This document shows, piece after piece, positions 32,505 to 41,798 of a DNA stretch of 64,000 bases (position 1 is its first letter; each line of letters opens with the position of its first letter). Origin of the DNA: Caldilineaceae bacterium (GTDB lineage: Bacteria; Chloroflexota; Anaerolineae; Caldilineales; Caldilineaceae); NCBI GenBank assembly GCA_022842065.1, contig JALHQH010000011.1, positions 186,001 to 250,000 of the forward strand. The letters are read 5' to 3'. The notes beneath the pieces were generated by a model. It ran no database searches. It was not told the DNA's origin and was given only the letters and a program-made list of their open reading frames with translations. A program made the translations under genes and the position numbers.

Positions 32505-33806
32505 ATGATAAAAGATAAAGCGCAACGTAAGCCGGCTCTGATTTACCGCCAACCGTGCGCTAACCTGAAAGTTTACACCTTGCGTAATACGTGTCGCTCT
32601 GGATCTCGTCCATTATTTACGATAAGTGTCGTCGCCATTTTCGTGCTTGCACTGCTGGCCAATGCGCTACCTGGCTGGGCGCAGGATGGCGCGAATTTGC
32701 TCTACAACGGCAATTTCGAGCGCGGCTTTACTTACCGCGATGGTTGTGGCCATGTGGGCGTTTCCTGGAATTGTTTTACGAATGGCGGGCAGGCCGTCTA
32801 CGGTTTCTACGATGATCAGTGGCCGCCGGTCGTGGCCGAGGGTGCCCATAGCCAACTGATCGAGATCAATACCAAAGGACTAGGCCTGGGCACCGATGAT
32901 CGGTATGCCGGCATCTTTCAGACGGTGCGCCTGACCCCTGGTGCCGCTTACCAAATTTCATTAAAAGGCATGATCCGCAGTACCACGCCCGAGGATGGCA
33001 AACTCGACCCTTGGCGCTATCGTGTCCAGTTCGGTTGGTCCGTCGGGCGGCGCGCCGACTGGCGGATTGTCACCAACTGGGTCGATGTCGGTTGGGATGT
33101 TTATGACAGTCGGCTCGAGCCAACGACCTTCAACGCCTTTAGCGCTAAATTTGTTGCCCAGGAACCGCAAGTGACCGTCTATGTACGGGTTTGGAAAAAG
33201 TGGGGCACGACCGGCGAAGAGATCGATATTAACTTTGACCACATTGGCCTGGCGCGCACGACTGCAGACAGTAGTGTGCTACCCCTGCTGACCCCAACAC
33301 CCACGCAGGTGATCTCGCCATTGACCTTGCTGGGTGGCACACCGGTGATTTCGCTGCCCGAGCCAACCCCGGATGTTGATCGCATTCGCCTGTTGCCCAC
33401 CGGACGAAATGCAATTAACGACTGGCCCCGCTTTGCCGTGAATCGTTTTGCCTTTTCCCATCCGAATACCTGGCTACCCTTGCCGCTCGAATTGACCGGT
33501 GATGCGGTCATCGAAAGATATCTGTTAGGCCTGCCCAATTTTTCCGGTGACAATGCCATCGGCTTTTCCAGCATTCCCTTCAGCGATCTGCGCCCACCTG
33601 ATCTCATCGCCACCACGCCGTTTATGATCGGCGGCAAAGAAGGGGTCAAGTGGCTGCGTCAGAGCTTTAACTATGTGGGTTATCAATATTGTACCAGTGG
33701 GCCTGGTGATGCTGGGAGTTTCTGTGTCACCGTCACCATGCCGGTTGCCAATCCGATGATCGAGTTACAACTTGACTATTTGGTCAAGTCGATTGCCTTT
33801 TATTAG
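32505..33806 (+). CDS. Exported protein with carbohydrate-binding-like domain
   Basis: A 433-residue protein. A hydrophobic segment at about 38-55 (FTISVVAIFVLALLANALPG) followed by AQDG looks like a signal peptide with a long charged front; an internal start would give a shorter leader but no good ATG is seen. Residues 60-250 form a jelly-roll-like domain (NLLYNGNFERGF, FQTVRLTPGAAYQISLKG, INFDHIGLA) of the type that binds sugars. A Thr/Pro linker (LTPTPTQV) and a second, unrecognised domain follow. Likely a cell-surface or secreted binding protein. Confidence 0.75.
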   Translation: MIKDKAQRKPALIYRQPCANLKVYTLRNTCRSGSRPLFTISVVAIFVLALLANALPGWAQDGANLLYNGNFERGFTYRDGCGHVGVSWNCFTNGGQAVYGFYDDQWPPVVAEGAHSQLIEINTKGLGLGTDDRYAGIFQTVRLTPGAAYQISLKGMIRSTTPEDGKLDPWRYRVQFGWSVGRRADWRIVTNWVDVGWDVYDSRLEPTTFNAFSAKFVAQEPQVTVYVRVWKKWGTTGEEIDINFDHIGLARTTADSSVLPLLTPTPTQVISPLTLLGGTPVISLPEPTPDVDRIRLLPTGRNAINDWPRFAVNRFAFSHPNTWLPLPLELTGDAVIERYLLGLPNFSGDNAIGFSSIPFSDLRPPDLIATTPFMIGGKEGVKWLRQSFNYVGYQYCTSGPGDAGSFCVTVTMPVANPMIELQLDYLVKSIAFY

Positions 33807-33887
33807 CGGACGACTGACAACTGTCTACTGCTCGTCCATTTCCCCCACTCTTCACCCATCCCTAAAAACCTAGAAAGCATCCAAGCC

Positions 33888-35327
33888 ATGAGCATCCGTA
33901 TCCAACCAACTCCTACCTCGCAACTTCGTTTTGGCCTGGCCCGTGTCGACGTGACGCCACCGGTGGGCATCTATCACCCCATGTGGGGCGCGGCGCGCCA
34001 TCACCGTGCTACCGGTGTTCACCTGCCCTTAACCGCTGAGGTGATGGCCTTTGCCCCTTTAGCTGAGGGTGCCACTGCGCTCTTACGCGTCGAAATCGAC
34101 CATGTGGGGATGACGCCTGAGCAACAGGCGGCGCTGATTGCCCGGCTCAGCAAAGCGACGGGTGTCGCCGCCCAAAATGTAGTCACCACTTTTTCTCATA
34201 GTCATTCGACTGGTTTCTTTGCGCCGGATCGGGTCCATCTGCCCGGCGGCGAGTTGATTGCCGGTTATCTGACCGCGTTGTTCGACAAAATTGAAAGTGC
34301 GGCGCTGGCCGCGGTGGCGAATCTACAGCCGGCGACGATTACCTATGGGACTGGCTGCTGTAACCTGGCCACCAACCGCGACTACTGGGATGATGAGCGC
34401 GGTTTCTATGCCACTGGCTTCAACCCAGAAGGCGAGGCGGATGATACGCTGCTGGTTGCCCGCGTTACCGATGCGGCAGGCAAGGTCCTCGCGGTTGTGG
34501 TGAACTACGGCTGTCACCCCACCACGCTGGCCTGGGAGAATACGCTGATCAGCCCCGATTATATTGGCGCAATGCGGGAAGTGGTCGAAGCTGCGACCGG
34601 CGCGATCTGTGTCTTTGCGCTTGGCGCGTGTGGCGAATTGAGTCCGCGCCAAGTTCATCAAGGCTCGACAGCAGTTGCTGATAACAATGGCCGCAACCTG
34701 GGTTATGCCGCGCTGGCTACCCTGGCCACGATGGATCCTCCGGCGGTGGACTTTCACTACGCGGGGCCGGTCATCTCCGGTGCAACCTTAGGCACCTGGA
34801 AACATGTGCCATTTGATGCCGAACGGCAAGCACAAACTACGCTCTTCCGTGGTGGTTCCTACGTGGTCGAGTTGCCGCAGCGCAAACTACCCGATCCGGT
34901 CGCGCTGGAAGCGGAGATGGAGGATTGGGGCACCAAACAGCAGGAAGCCGATGCAGCCGGTGATCCGATAGCCGCGCGCGATTTTGGTGCTCGCTTGGAA
35001 CGGGCGCGGCGCTGGCGGCTGCGCGTCGAACACCTGATTGATCGGCCCACCGCACCATTTCATTTCACCGTCTATCGGCTGGGCGATGCCTTCTGGATCA
35101 CCACCGGCGGCGAACCCTACAGCGTGATCCAGAGCGAACTGCGCAGCCGTTTCCCCAACCACCCGATCATCTTCTCGCCACTGGCCGATGACTTCCAAGT
35201 TGCCTATCTGTTGCCGATGGATCGCTATGGTAAGGGCTTATACCAGGAAGAGCCGTCGATCCTGGCCGCCGGTTGTTTGGAGATCTTAATTGAGGCTGTG
35301 GCCGAGCGGATTACTGAACTGCTTTGA
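33888..35327 (+). CDS. Neutral/alkaline ceramidase-like hydrolase
   Basis: A 479-residue protein with the N-terminal fold of neutral ceramidases. It has GLARVDVTPPVGI, zinc-binding His residues in TFSHSHSTGF and NYGCHPTTL, and GACGELSPR where ceramidases carry the nucleophile Ser. No signal peptide is seen, so it appears cytoplasmic, unlike many secreted ceramidases. The true substrate may be another amide-linked lipid or sugar. It follows the exported protein by 81 bp and may share its transcript. Confidence 0.82.
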   Translation: MSIRIQPTPTSQLRFGLARVDVTPPVGIYHPMWGAARHHRATGVHLPLTAEVMAFAPLAEGATALLRVEIDHVGMTPEQQAALIARLSKATGVAAQNVVTTFSHSHSTGFFAPDRVHLPGGELIAGYLTALFDKIESAALAAVANLQPATITYGTGCCNLATNRDYWDDERGFYATGFNPEGEADDTLLVARVTDAAGKVLAVVVNYGCHPTTLAWENTLISPDYIGAMREVVEAATGAICVFALGACGELSPRQVHQGSTAVADNNGRNLGYAALATLATMDPPAVDFHYAGPVISGATLGTWKHVPFDAERQAQTTLFRGGSYVVELPQRKLPDPVALEAEMEDWGTKQQEADAAGDPIAARDFGARLERARRWRLRVEHLIDRPTAPFHFTVYRLGDAFWITTGGEPYSVIQSELRSRFPNHPIIFSPLADDFQVAYLLPMDRYGKGLYQEEPSILAAGCLEILIEAVAERITELL

Positions 35328-35384
35328 CCGTCATGGTATAATGAGACCTTCGCATAAAGTGCCAATGTTTTAAGTGAGCCGGAC

Positions 35385-36206
35385 ATGTCGCAAATATTGT
35401 TACCTGCTGAATTTTTAGAAGAACATCGACAGATTGTCCTGGCTTATCTTCGAGATGGACATAAATTCAATCGGCAGGCATGGCATCAGGCCGTTATTGC
35501 GTTTGATTTGTTGAATAATGCGGCCGTTCTTGGTATAACTGGATTTCTGCCATTTCCTGTTGTTTACCGGCAGCAAGTAGAAGATCGATATGCCAAACCG
35601 TTCATTGATCAGCTCTATCAGGTTGATAATGTTGAACAAGCCAGCATTAAGTATTGGGCAGAGGTGGCAGCTAGAATTGAGACTGTTCTGGGATCTGCTG
35701 GATTGTATAGTAGTCGATTGCCAATGACCCGCTATTTGTTGGCCTATTGCCTATATTGGTGGCGTTCCTTCACAAACGGATATACGTTAGAAATCGAAAT
35801 ACAGAACGATCTGGCGAACTCTGGCATTCAATTTTCTGCGCATGATCTCCGCCATCGTGAGGAACGGCTCTCACCCTATGACCTACTGATCTCTGATTTC
35901 AAAGGTGATGTAAAAACCTCTATCTACTTTTTACAAGCCGCACGTAGTAGAAGCATGGCTCATGATTTTTATATCACTAAAATTGTGGGTCGTAAAAGAA
36001 CACGAACATTGGTTGTCTTTATCCAGGCAGATATGTGGCAAGCGATAAATGGTGATGTTCTTCTTGTGTTGTTGGAGGAGATCGCTGACACCTTGCCGGA
36101 TGCTGCACAAATCATTCATCAAGGATTGGCGCTTACTGTGATCGATTACAGTTTGTGGAAAGAGAAGATGCGCCGTTATCAGTTAGAGAAGTGGAATAAC
36201 AAATGA
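35385..36206 (+). CDS. Unknown protein with a PD-(D/E)xK-like motif
   Basis: A 273-residue, AT-rich gene with no recognised family. Residues 134-177 contain LEIEIQNDLANSGI (Glu), then SPYD (163-166) and DVK (175-177). This order and spacing resemble the E...PD...DxK catalytic core of restriction-type nucleases. The C-terminus is helical. It overlaps the next gene by 4 bp (ATGA). The nuclease reading is inference; alternatives are a protein with the same fold but no activity, or another unknown enzyme. Confidence 0.55.
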   Translation: MSQILLPAEFLEEHRQIVLAYLRDGHKFNRQAWHQAVIAFDLLNNAAVLGITGFLPFPVVYRQQVEDRYAKPFIDQLYQVDNVEQASIKYWAEVAARIETVLGSAGLYSSRLPMTRYLLAYCLYWWRSFTNGYTLEIEIQNDLANSGIQFSAHDLRHREERLSPYDLLISDFKGDVKTSIYFLQAARSRSMAHDFYITKIVGRKRTRTLVVFIQADMWQAINGDVLLVLLEEIADTLPDAAQIIHQGLALTVIDYSLWKEKMRRYQLEKWNNK

Positions 36207-36496
36207 GCGAATTAACAATTATCGAGAGTATTCCAGAACAGGAGTTTGAAAATAATATTCAGGAATATATTGCGTGGGCCGCGGCATGGGATGGCGCTTT
36301 ACCATCTGATGTATTTTTTGGGGTATGGGCCGACTTACAGCAGGAGAAAAGACCTTTAGAAATAAAGGCACAGATTGTTCATGGTCGCATCACCTTCACG
36401 ACTTCGCCTGAGAGTCCAATTAAAGTAGTTAACAATACAATTTATTTGGAAGATGGCCGTGAACTGGTGATCAATTTGGAACCAGCAGCTGGGTAG
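36203..36496 (+). CDS. Small partner protein of the possible nuclease
   Basis: A 97-residue acidic protein (IIESIPEQEFENNIQEYIAW at the N-terminus, then beta-rich KAQIVHGRITFTTSPES). It overlaps the preceding gene by 4 bp, indicating translational coupling. Small size, acidity and coupling would fit an immunity or regulator protein, but no family was recognised. AT-rich like its partner and unlike most neighbours. Confidence 0.6.
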   Translation: MSELTIIESIPEQEFENNIQEYIAWAAAWDGALPSDVFFGVWADLQQEKRPLEIKAQIVHGRITFTTSPESPIKVVNNTIYLEDGRELVINLEPAAG

Positions 36497-36528
36497 ATTC
36501 TGCATTGTGATTCGAAGGAGCAGATATA

Positions 36529-37245
36529 ATGACATCACCATTTCCAGGCATGGACCCTTATCTGGAGGGGGAGATGTGGGTTGAATTCCAACATACCTTT
36601 GTGCATCACATCAGTCAACAGCTAATGCCATTCGTGCGACCAAAGTATGTTGCCTTGTTGGCGAAGTGTGCTTATACGGAGCCAGTTGCTGTGGCGAGCA
36701 ATCACAAAGTAGGTGTGGATTGGACGGATCTGCCCGAATCCTTTATTGTGGATGAGGTTCCTGTCCTCAGCATCGAGATCCGCGATATCGCTGAGCGTCG
36801 TTTGGTCACGTTGATCGAAATTCTCTCGCCGGTCAATAAGCGTGGCCAGGGTGCGCGTGAATATGGCGAACGACGGCTCGAATTGATGCAAACGGCAACG
36901 CATCTGCTGGAAATCGATCTGCTGACGCAGGGCCAACGGCTGCAGCTACTTGGGCAACTGCCCCCTGCGCCATATTATGTCTTTCTCAGCCGTGTCCAAC
37001 GGCGGCCTTACACACAAGTCTACGCGATTGGGCTGCGTGACCAACTGCCCCGGATCCCGGTGCCGCTCTTGCCCCCTGATCCTGATGTGGTGCTTGATCT
37101 GCAAGCTGCCCTGGATGCCTGTTTTGACTTGGTCGGTTATGAACAATTGCTCGACTATCAGGCCGCACCACCTGCCGGTTTGAGTGACAGTGATCAGACT
37201 TGGGCGCTTGCACAGTTACAGCAGGCGGGTTTCCGGCAAAACTGA
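36529..37245 (+). CDS. DUF4058-family protein (short form)
   Basis: A 238-residue protein with the canonical N-terminus SPFPGMDPYLEGEMWVEFQH and core RLVTLIEILSPVNKRGQG (E97, K104), then THLLEIDLL. The segment between about residues 50 and 80, where the family usually has a PDVxVxR strand, is short and reads CAYTEPVAVASNHKVGVDW, so this copy may be diverged. It lies 32 bp after the putative nuclease-partner gene with GAAGGAG upstream and could belong to the same unit. Confidence 0.8.
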   Translation: MTSPFPGMDPYLEGEMWVEFQHTFVHHISQQLMPFVRPKYVALLAKCAYTEPVAVASNHKVGVDWTDLPESFIVDEVPVLSIEIRDIAERRLVTLIEILSPVNKRGQGAREYGERRLELMQTATHLLEIDLLTQGQRLQLLGQLPPAPYYVFLSRVQRRPYTQVYAIGLRDQLPRIPVPLLPPDPDVVLDLQAALDACFDLVGYEQLLDYQAAPPAGLSDSDQTWALAQLQQAGFRQN

Positions 37246-37263
37246 AGTAGCACATTCTTTTTG

Positions 37264-37296
37264 CAAGCGATCCACGAAGTCACACTAAATCACACG
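37264..37296. repeat. Short ccacgaag/cacacgaag word array
   Basis: The run atccacgaagtcacactaaa followed by tcacacgaagaa is the inverse of the words at 30165-30193. It sits just before the phosphoesterase start. Confidence 0.6.
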
Positions 37297-37306
37297 AAGA
37301 ACTGCC

Positions 37307-38128
37307 ATGCGTATTGCTGTTATCGCCGACATCCACGGCAATCTCCCCGCCTTTGAAACTGTGTTGACCGATCTGCGCCGGCAATCACCTGATCTGCTGG
37401 TGATTGCCGGGGACATTGTGATCGGTGCGCCCGATTCGTTGGCCTGTTGGCAACTGGCACAAAGCCTGGCCTGCCCGATTGTGCGTGGCAACCATGAACG
37501 CTACCTGAGCCATTTCGGCACTGCCACGGCTGATCCACTCTGGTTGACCGAACGTTTTGCGCCGGTACAGTGGGCCGTGCGCCAATTCAGCGATGAGGAA
37601 CGGCAAACGATTGCTAGCCTGCCCCTTGTGCTCCACCTGCCGGCGGCACCTGATCTGTTAATCGTACATGCCTCGGCGCGGTCGGATACCCAGAGTTTAC
37701 CGCTGCACACGACGCCGGCAGAGTTGGCCGCGATCTTTGGCGATGTCACTGCGCAGACGATTGTGCGCGGTCACAATCATGTCCCGCGCACCCATCCCTG
37801 GGGGCAACGGCAGATTGTGACGACCGGCTCGGTTGGCTTAGCGCTGGAGGGCCATGCGGTTGCTCAGTATGTGCTGCTGGATCAGGTGCCGGGTGGCTGG
37901 TTTGCCCAGCACCAAAGTGTCGCCTATCCGGTGGAACAGACCCTGCAACGTTTTGCCGCAACCGATTATGTGGCGCAGACCGGACCAATGGGGCGGCTCT
38001 TCCAGCGCGAGGTGGCGACGGCCTCTCACTACTTTGTGCCATTTTTGCGCTACTATGGGCAATGGGCTAAAGCGGAGCCGGAACTTGCATTAACGGTGGC
38101 GTTGGAGCGTTTTCTGACAGACTTTTGA
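37307..38128 (+). CDS. Metallophosphoesterase (calcineurin-like)
   Basis: A 273-residue protein with the two-metal motifs of the YfcE/calcineurin-like family: ADIHGNLPA (DxH), VIAGDIVIG (GD), VRGNHERYL (GNHE), IVHAS and RGHNHVPRT (GHxH). The MRIAVIADIHG start is typical. It likely acts on a phosphodiester or phosphomonoester. The C-terminal 60 residues go beyond the catalytic core and look helical. Monocistronic. Confidence 0.9.
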   Translation: MRIAVIADIHGNLPAFETVLTDLRRQSPDLLVIAGDIVIGAPDSLACWQLAQSLACPIVRGNHERYLSHFGTATADPLWLTERFAPVQWAVRQFSDEERQTIASLPLVLHLPAAPDLLIVHASARSDTQSLPLHTTPAELAAIFGDVTAQTIVRGHNHVPRTHPWGQRQIVTTGSVGLALEGHAVAQYVLLDQVPGGWFAQHQSVAYPVEQTLQRFAATDYVAQTGPMGRLFQREVATASHYFVPFLRYYGQWAKAEPELALTVALERFLTDF

Positions 38129-38133
38129 AATAT

Positions 38134-38185
38134 CAGTAGATCGCAACGCTTGCGGGCTAGGTGACTGCGCAGTTGCGGTCTACTG
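38134..38185. repeat. cagtagatcgcaac inverted repeat, copy B
   Basis: Arms 38134-38147 and 38172-38185 pair with one mismatch. The arm sequence resembles copy A at 32346-32404 (agtaga-cgca), so both may be members of one palindromic repeat family. Confidence 0.55.
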
Positions 38186-38256
38186 AGCATAGCCTGGTTA
38201 AAGCGTCCCTGTAACCTGTTGATGGAATGCGTTGGAGATAGACTAGGGTACTGATT

Positions 38257-38289
38257 ACACTGGACAGCCAGCAGTGGGCTGCCCAGTGT
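38257..38289. terminator. 13-bp stem between convergent genes
   Basis: Arms 38257-38269 and 38277-38289 (acactggacagcc, ggctgcccagtgt) pair with one mismatch around 7 nt. Located 14 bp past the stop of the minus-strand GH32 gene; probably ends the LacI operon. Confidence 0.6.
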
Positions 38290-38302
38290 TGCTAAGCAAA
38301 AA

Positions 38303-39739
38303 CTACCAAATTGTGCGCAGTTGCCAGACATCGAGCGAGATGACTGTTAGGCTGCCCGCTTCTACGCCAATCTCGATGGCCGGTGTGTCGGTGGTGACGT
38401 TGAGCAGCCGAGTGACAGCAACGCGACCGCCGTTGACAAAGAGTTCTAACACCGAACGATCCAGGAAAAGTTGGAACTTGAGCGGTTCATCCTCGCCCAG
38501 GCGCAGCGCGACTGGTGTGCCTAGGACATCGAGGGTGGTACCATCATAGCGAATCGTCGCGGGTTGGCCATCGTCACTGGTTCCAGGCAAGCGCACCACC
38601 AGGGTGCCGTCGCCGGGTTGGAGCAGCAAGGCTAGCTCGATGGTGTTACCGATAGGTTGGGGTACTGTGTAACGCCAATTTTCCAGTGTAAAGCCATTGC
38701 GGTTGAAATGCTCTCCGCGCAATTGCTGTAACTGGGTAATTGGCGTTTGCTGTGGCCGCCCATCGGGGCCAATGGTCAACACACGCGGCAGGGCTAGACA
38801 GCCATTCCACCCGCGTCCCGCAGCAAAACCGCGCACCCAACCGAGCAGAATACAGCGCCCTTGCTCGTCATAGAGAATATTCGAGGCGTAAAAATTCGGC
38901 ACCCCTCCCTCACCTGGATTCACACCCGGATCAAGCACCCCTTCATGCTGTGGGGTAAAGGTTAAGGTCTGCACATCGAAATCGCCCACCACATACTCAA
39001 TTGTGCGGTAGGGGGAAGTGAGCAATACCCACTTGTCATCCACCTTGAAGAAGTTGGGGCATTCGAGAAAGCGCACTTCTGTGGTCGGTTTTTGATAGAG
39101 CTGCTTGCGATAACGCCACTGGGTGAGGCTGGCATCGGTCGCTTCATAGAGCGCCACCGCAGTGACTTGATCGTAATCACCGGCGACGACCATAAAGGTG
39201 CGCCCCGCTTCGTGAAAGATAAAGGGATCGCGCCATTCCTTGTCGAACGGCGGCCCACCGTGGCTCTCCAAGGCGAGGATCGGATTGGCCGGTGATTTCT
39301 GCCAGGTGATCCAATCGGGATCGCCAATCGCCGCCCACTGTTCGTTTGGCTTGCGATCGTCACGGCCACCCTGTTTTACCGAGGTGTAGAAGAGCATGGG
39401 CGTACCTGCCCCGTTGACCGCGGCGCAGCCGGAGAAGACATGCTCTTCGCCCATCTCTAGCGAGGGCCAGAGCGCAATCGGTAACTGCTCCCAGTGGACG
39501 AGATCTTTGCTGCGCGCATGCCCCCAGTGCATATGCCCCCACGCTTCACTGTAGGGGTTGTGCTGGTAAAAGAGGTGATAATAGCCATTGTGGTAGATCG
39601 TGCCATTGGGATCGTTCATCCAATAGGCGGGCGGGGCGAAGTGATAGAGCGGGCGGGCCGGATCGGCGGTGGCCTGTGGTGTCGCCGCCGCAACACTTGC
39701 CATTGCCTGGGCAATTGCTGGATTCGTAGAATTCGTCAT
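38303..39739 (-). CDS. Glycoside hydrolase family 32 (beta-fructosidase/invertase type)
   Basis: A 478-residue enzyme with the GH32 catalytic triad: nucleophile Asp 43 in WMNDPNG, Asp 171 in WRDPF, and acid/base Glu 226 in ECPNF. A five-bladed propeller and a C-terminal beta-sandwich (FLDRSVLELFVNG) are evident. It splits sucrose or fructans to release fructose. There is no signal peptide, so it acts on imported substrate. Last gene of the LacI-binding protein-permease-permease operon, which thus probably imports a fructose-containing saccharide. Confidence 0.92.
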   Translation of the reverse strand: MTNSTNPAIAQAMASVAAATPQATADPARPLYHFAPPAYWMNDPNGTIYHNGYYHLFYQHNPYSEAWGHMHWGHARSKDLVHWEQLPIALWPSLEMGEEHVFSGCAAVNGAGTPMLFYTSVKQGGRDDRKPNEQWAAIGDPDWITWQKSPANPILALESHGGPPFDKEWRDPFIFHEAGRTFMVVAGDYDQVTAVALYEATDASLTQWRYRKQLYQKPTTEVRFLECPNFFKVDDKWVLLTSPYRTIEYVVGDFDVQTLTFTPQHEGVLDPGVNPGEGGVPNFYASNILYDEQGRCILLGWVRGFAAGRGWNGCLALPRVLTIGPDGRPQQTPITQLQQLRGEHFNRNGFTLENWRYTVPQPIGNTIELALLLQPGDGTLVVRLPGTSDDGQPATIRYDGTTLDVLGTPVALRLGEDEPLKFQLFLDRSVLELFVNGGRVAVTRLLNVTTDTPAIEIGVEAGSLTVISLDVWQLRTIW

Positions 39740-39771
39740 GAAATTTTCTCTATATGGAATCTAAACGTTAG

Positions 39772-39867
39772 TACTCTGTAAATTCAGTGTCGATAAATAT
39801 TTGCGCTAAGGGGATCGCCAGATCCCCTTAGCACAATTGAACCTGCCATAACTTAATTTACAGAGTA
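39772..39867. repeat. Nested inverted repeats in the permease-GH32 gap
   Basis: Outer arms 39772-39784 and 39855-39867 (tactctgtaaatt and complement) are perfect; inner arms 39805-39816 and 39821-39832 (gctaaggggatc and complement) form a hairpin. The right outer arm ends 1 bp before the permease stop codon. A small non-coding palindromic element within the operon. Confidence 0.65.
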
Positions 39868-39868
39868 G

Positions 39869-40756
39869 TTAGGCTTTCAAGCCGCCCATCATAATCCCTT
39901 CGATCAAGTAGCGCTGACCAAAGAGATAAACGATCATTACCGGGATCATCGAGAGGACAATGCCGGCCAGTACCACCGAAATGCTACCAGTCATCATGTA
40001 ACCCTGCAAGTTAAAGAGGCCGAGGGGAATCGTGAACTTTTCCTGGCTGATCATAAAGACCAGTGGGCGGAAAAATTCGTTCCAGTGAAAGTTAAAGGTG
40101 AGCACTGCTAACACGGCCAGCCCGCCTGAGATCAGAGGCAGGTAGATGCGGTAAAAGACCTGGAACGGATTCGCGCCATCGATCACCGCGGCTTCTTCAA
40201 ACTCTTTGGGGATCGTCATAAAGTATTGGCGCAGCAGAAAGGTGCCAAAGGCCGTGGGCAGCGCGGGCAAAATCAACGCCGTGAGCGTATCAGCCAGATT
40301 GAGATATTTACTGAGCAAAACATAGACCGGAATGATCGTGGCCTGAATCGGCACCATCATCGTCGCCATGATCAGCCAGAAGAGCAGATTCTTGCCGGGA
40401 AAGTCTAAGCGGGCAAAGGCATAGCCGGCCAGCGAGGCAGTGATCAACTGGCCCAGGACGATGGCGACACTCACAAAAAGGCTATTGGAAATCTGCCGCC
40501 AAAAGGGAATGCGGGCGAAGACCTGTTCATAGTTACTAAAGTCAGGATTCAGCGGAATCCACTCGGGTGGTACGCTGAATGATTCCGCCGGCAGCCGCAA
40601 GGAAGTGGCCAGCACCCAAGCAAAGGGGGCCAGCACCAGGACACAAAAGAGGCTCAGCAAGAGCATGCTCAACCAGTAGCCAAAACGATAGCGGAAGTGA
40701 TCGGCAGCGGCCGTCGCCGCAGAACGCCGTGGTGCAACATAGGTTGTTGTTTGCAT
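39869..40756 (-). CDS. ABC sugar transporter permease (MalG-like)
   Basis: A 295-residue permease with about six membrane segments. The EAA loop is EFEEAAVIDGANPFQVFYRI, followed by YLPLISGGL. The start is set at the ATG at 40756 (MQTTTYVAP); a TTG 12 codons earlier would overlap the other permease gene. It is separated from it by 17 bp and ends in IEGIMMGGLKA. Part of the LacI operon that ends with GH32. Confidence 0.9.
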   Translation of the reverse strand: MQTTTYVAPRRSAATAAADHFRYRFGYWLSMLLLSLFCVLVLAPFAWVLATSLRLPAESFSVPPEWIPLNPDFSNYEQVFARIPFWRQISNSLFVSVAIVLGQLITASLAGYAFARLDFPGKNLLFWLIMATMMVPIQATIIPVYVLLSKYLNLADTLTALILPALPTAFGTFLLRQYFMTIPKEFEEAAVIDGANPFQVFYRIYLPLISGGLAVLAVLTFNFHWNEFFRPLVFMISQEKFTIPLGLFNLQGYMMTGSISVVLAGIVLSMIPVMIVYLFGQRYLIEGIMMGGLKA

Positions 40757-40773
40757 CGTGGTTCTGTCGCTTT

Positions 40774-41736
40774 CTACTGGTAAAAGACCCAACGTTTGCT
40801 CAGCCAGAATTGGAACGCGGTCACGGTCATGATCAAGATGAAGAGAATCACCGTAATCGAGGAGCCATAGCCGATCTCCACGTTTTTGAAGGCCGCTTCA
40901 TACATCACCATGACGGCGGTGCGGGTCGCATCACCTGGTCCGCCGCGCGTCATAATGTAGGGTTGTTCAAAGACCTGCAACGCGCCAATCACGGCAACGA
41001 CGACGGCAAAGAGCAAGGTTGGGCTTAACATCGGCAGGATAATGTGCCAGATCCGCCGCCAGCCATGCGCACCGTCCACATCCGCAGCGTCAAGCAACTC
41101 AGTCGAGATATTGCTCAGCCCGCCGATAAAGAGGATAAAGGTAAAGCCCACATTTTGCCAGACCGAGGCGATCACAATCGTAGTCATCGCCCATTCGCGT
41201 GAATTCAGCCAGGGGACGCGCCCGATGCCCAAGGTGCCAAGATAATAGTTGATCACCCCAAACTCGCGGTGAAACATATAGCCCAGCGTAATCGAGACCG
41301 CGGCACCGGACATGAGCAGCGGCAAAAAGAAGGCCGAGCGAAAGAAATAGCGGAAGAAGGTGCGCATCTTCTGCTGCACGCCAATCGCCAAGAAGAAAGC
41401 CAATGTCATCTGTGCCGTGACTGCCATTAGCACAAACTGGAGCGTATTCATAAAACCGGTCCACGCCGTCTGGTCGCTCCACAGGCGCAGGTAATTATCC
41501 GTGCCCAAGAATTGCGGCGGGCGAAAGACATTCCACTTATAGAAGCTCAGGGTAAAGGAGGCCAAGACCGGGCCAGCTACAAAGATCAAAATGCCCAAAA
41601 TTGTCGGCAACAGAAAGAGATAGCCCATCAGCGCCTTGCGCTTGGCCATCCCCTGGATCGTATTTGCCCGTAGTTGACTAAATAAACCACCCCTGGCCTG
41701 GGGTGTTCGGTTGCCTGTCGCTGTCATCGTCGCCAT
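40774..41736 (-). CDS. ABC sugar transporter permease (MalF-like)
   Basis: A 320-residue permease, six hydrophobic segments, EAA loop ELLDAADVDGAHGWRRIWHI followed by ILPMLSP. The charged N-terminus (residues 1-35) precedes MGYLFLLPTILGILIFV. Upstream, a 306-bp gap holding an inverted-repeat element and a word array separates it from the binding-protein gene. First of two permease genes, with no ATPase gene in the operon. Confidence 0.9.
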   Translation of the reverse strand: MATMTATGNRTPQARGGLFSQLRANTIQGMAKRKALMGYLFLLPTILGILIFVAGPVLASFTLSFYKWNVFRPPQFLGTDNYLRLWSDQTAWTGFMNTLQFVLMAVTAQMTLAFFLAIGVQQKMRTFFRYFFRSAFFLPLLMSGAAVSITLGYMFHREFGVINYYLGTLGIGRVPWLNSREWAMTTIVIASVWQNVGFTFILFIGGLSNISTELLDAADVDGAHGWRRIWHIILPMLSPTLLFAVVVAVIGALQVFEQPYIMTRGGPGDATRTAVMVMYEAAFKNVEIGYGSSITVILFILIMTVTAFQFWLSKRWVFYQ

Positions 41737-41798
41737 CTATGCGCCCTCCTCATCGCTCGAAAGTGTGATGCCTAGCCCAGAAACGCTATTACTACCGT

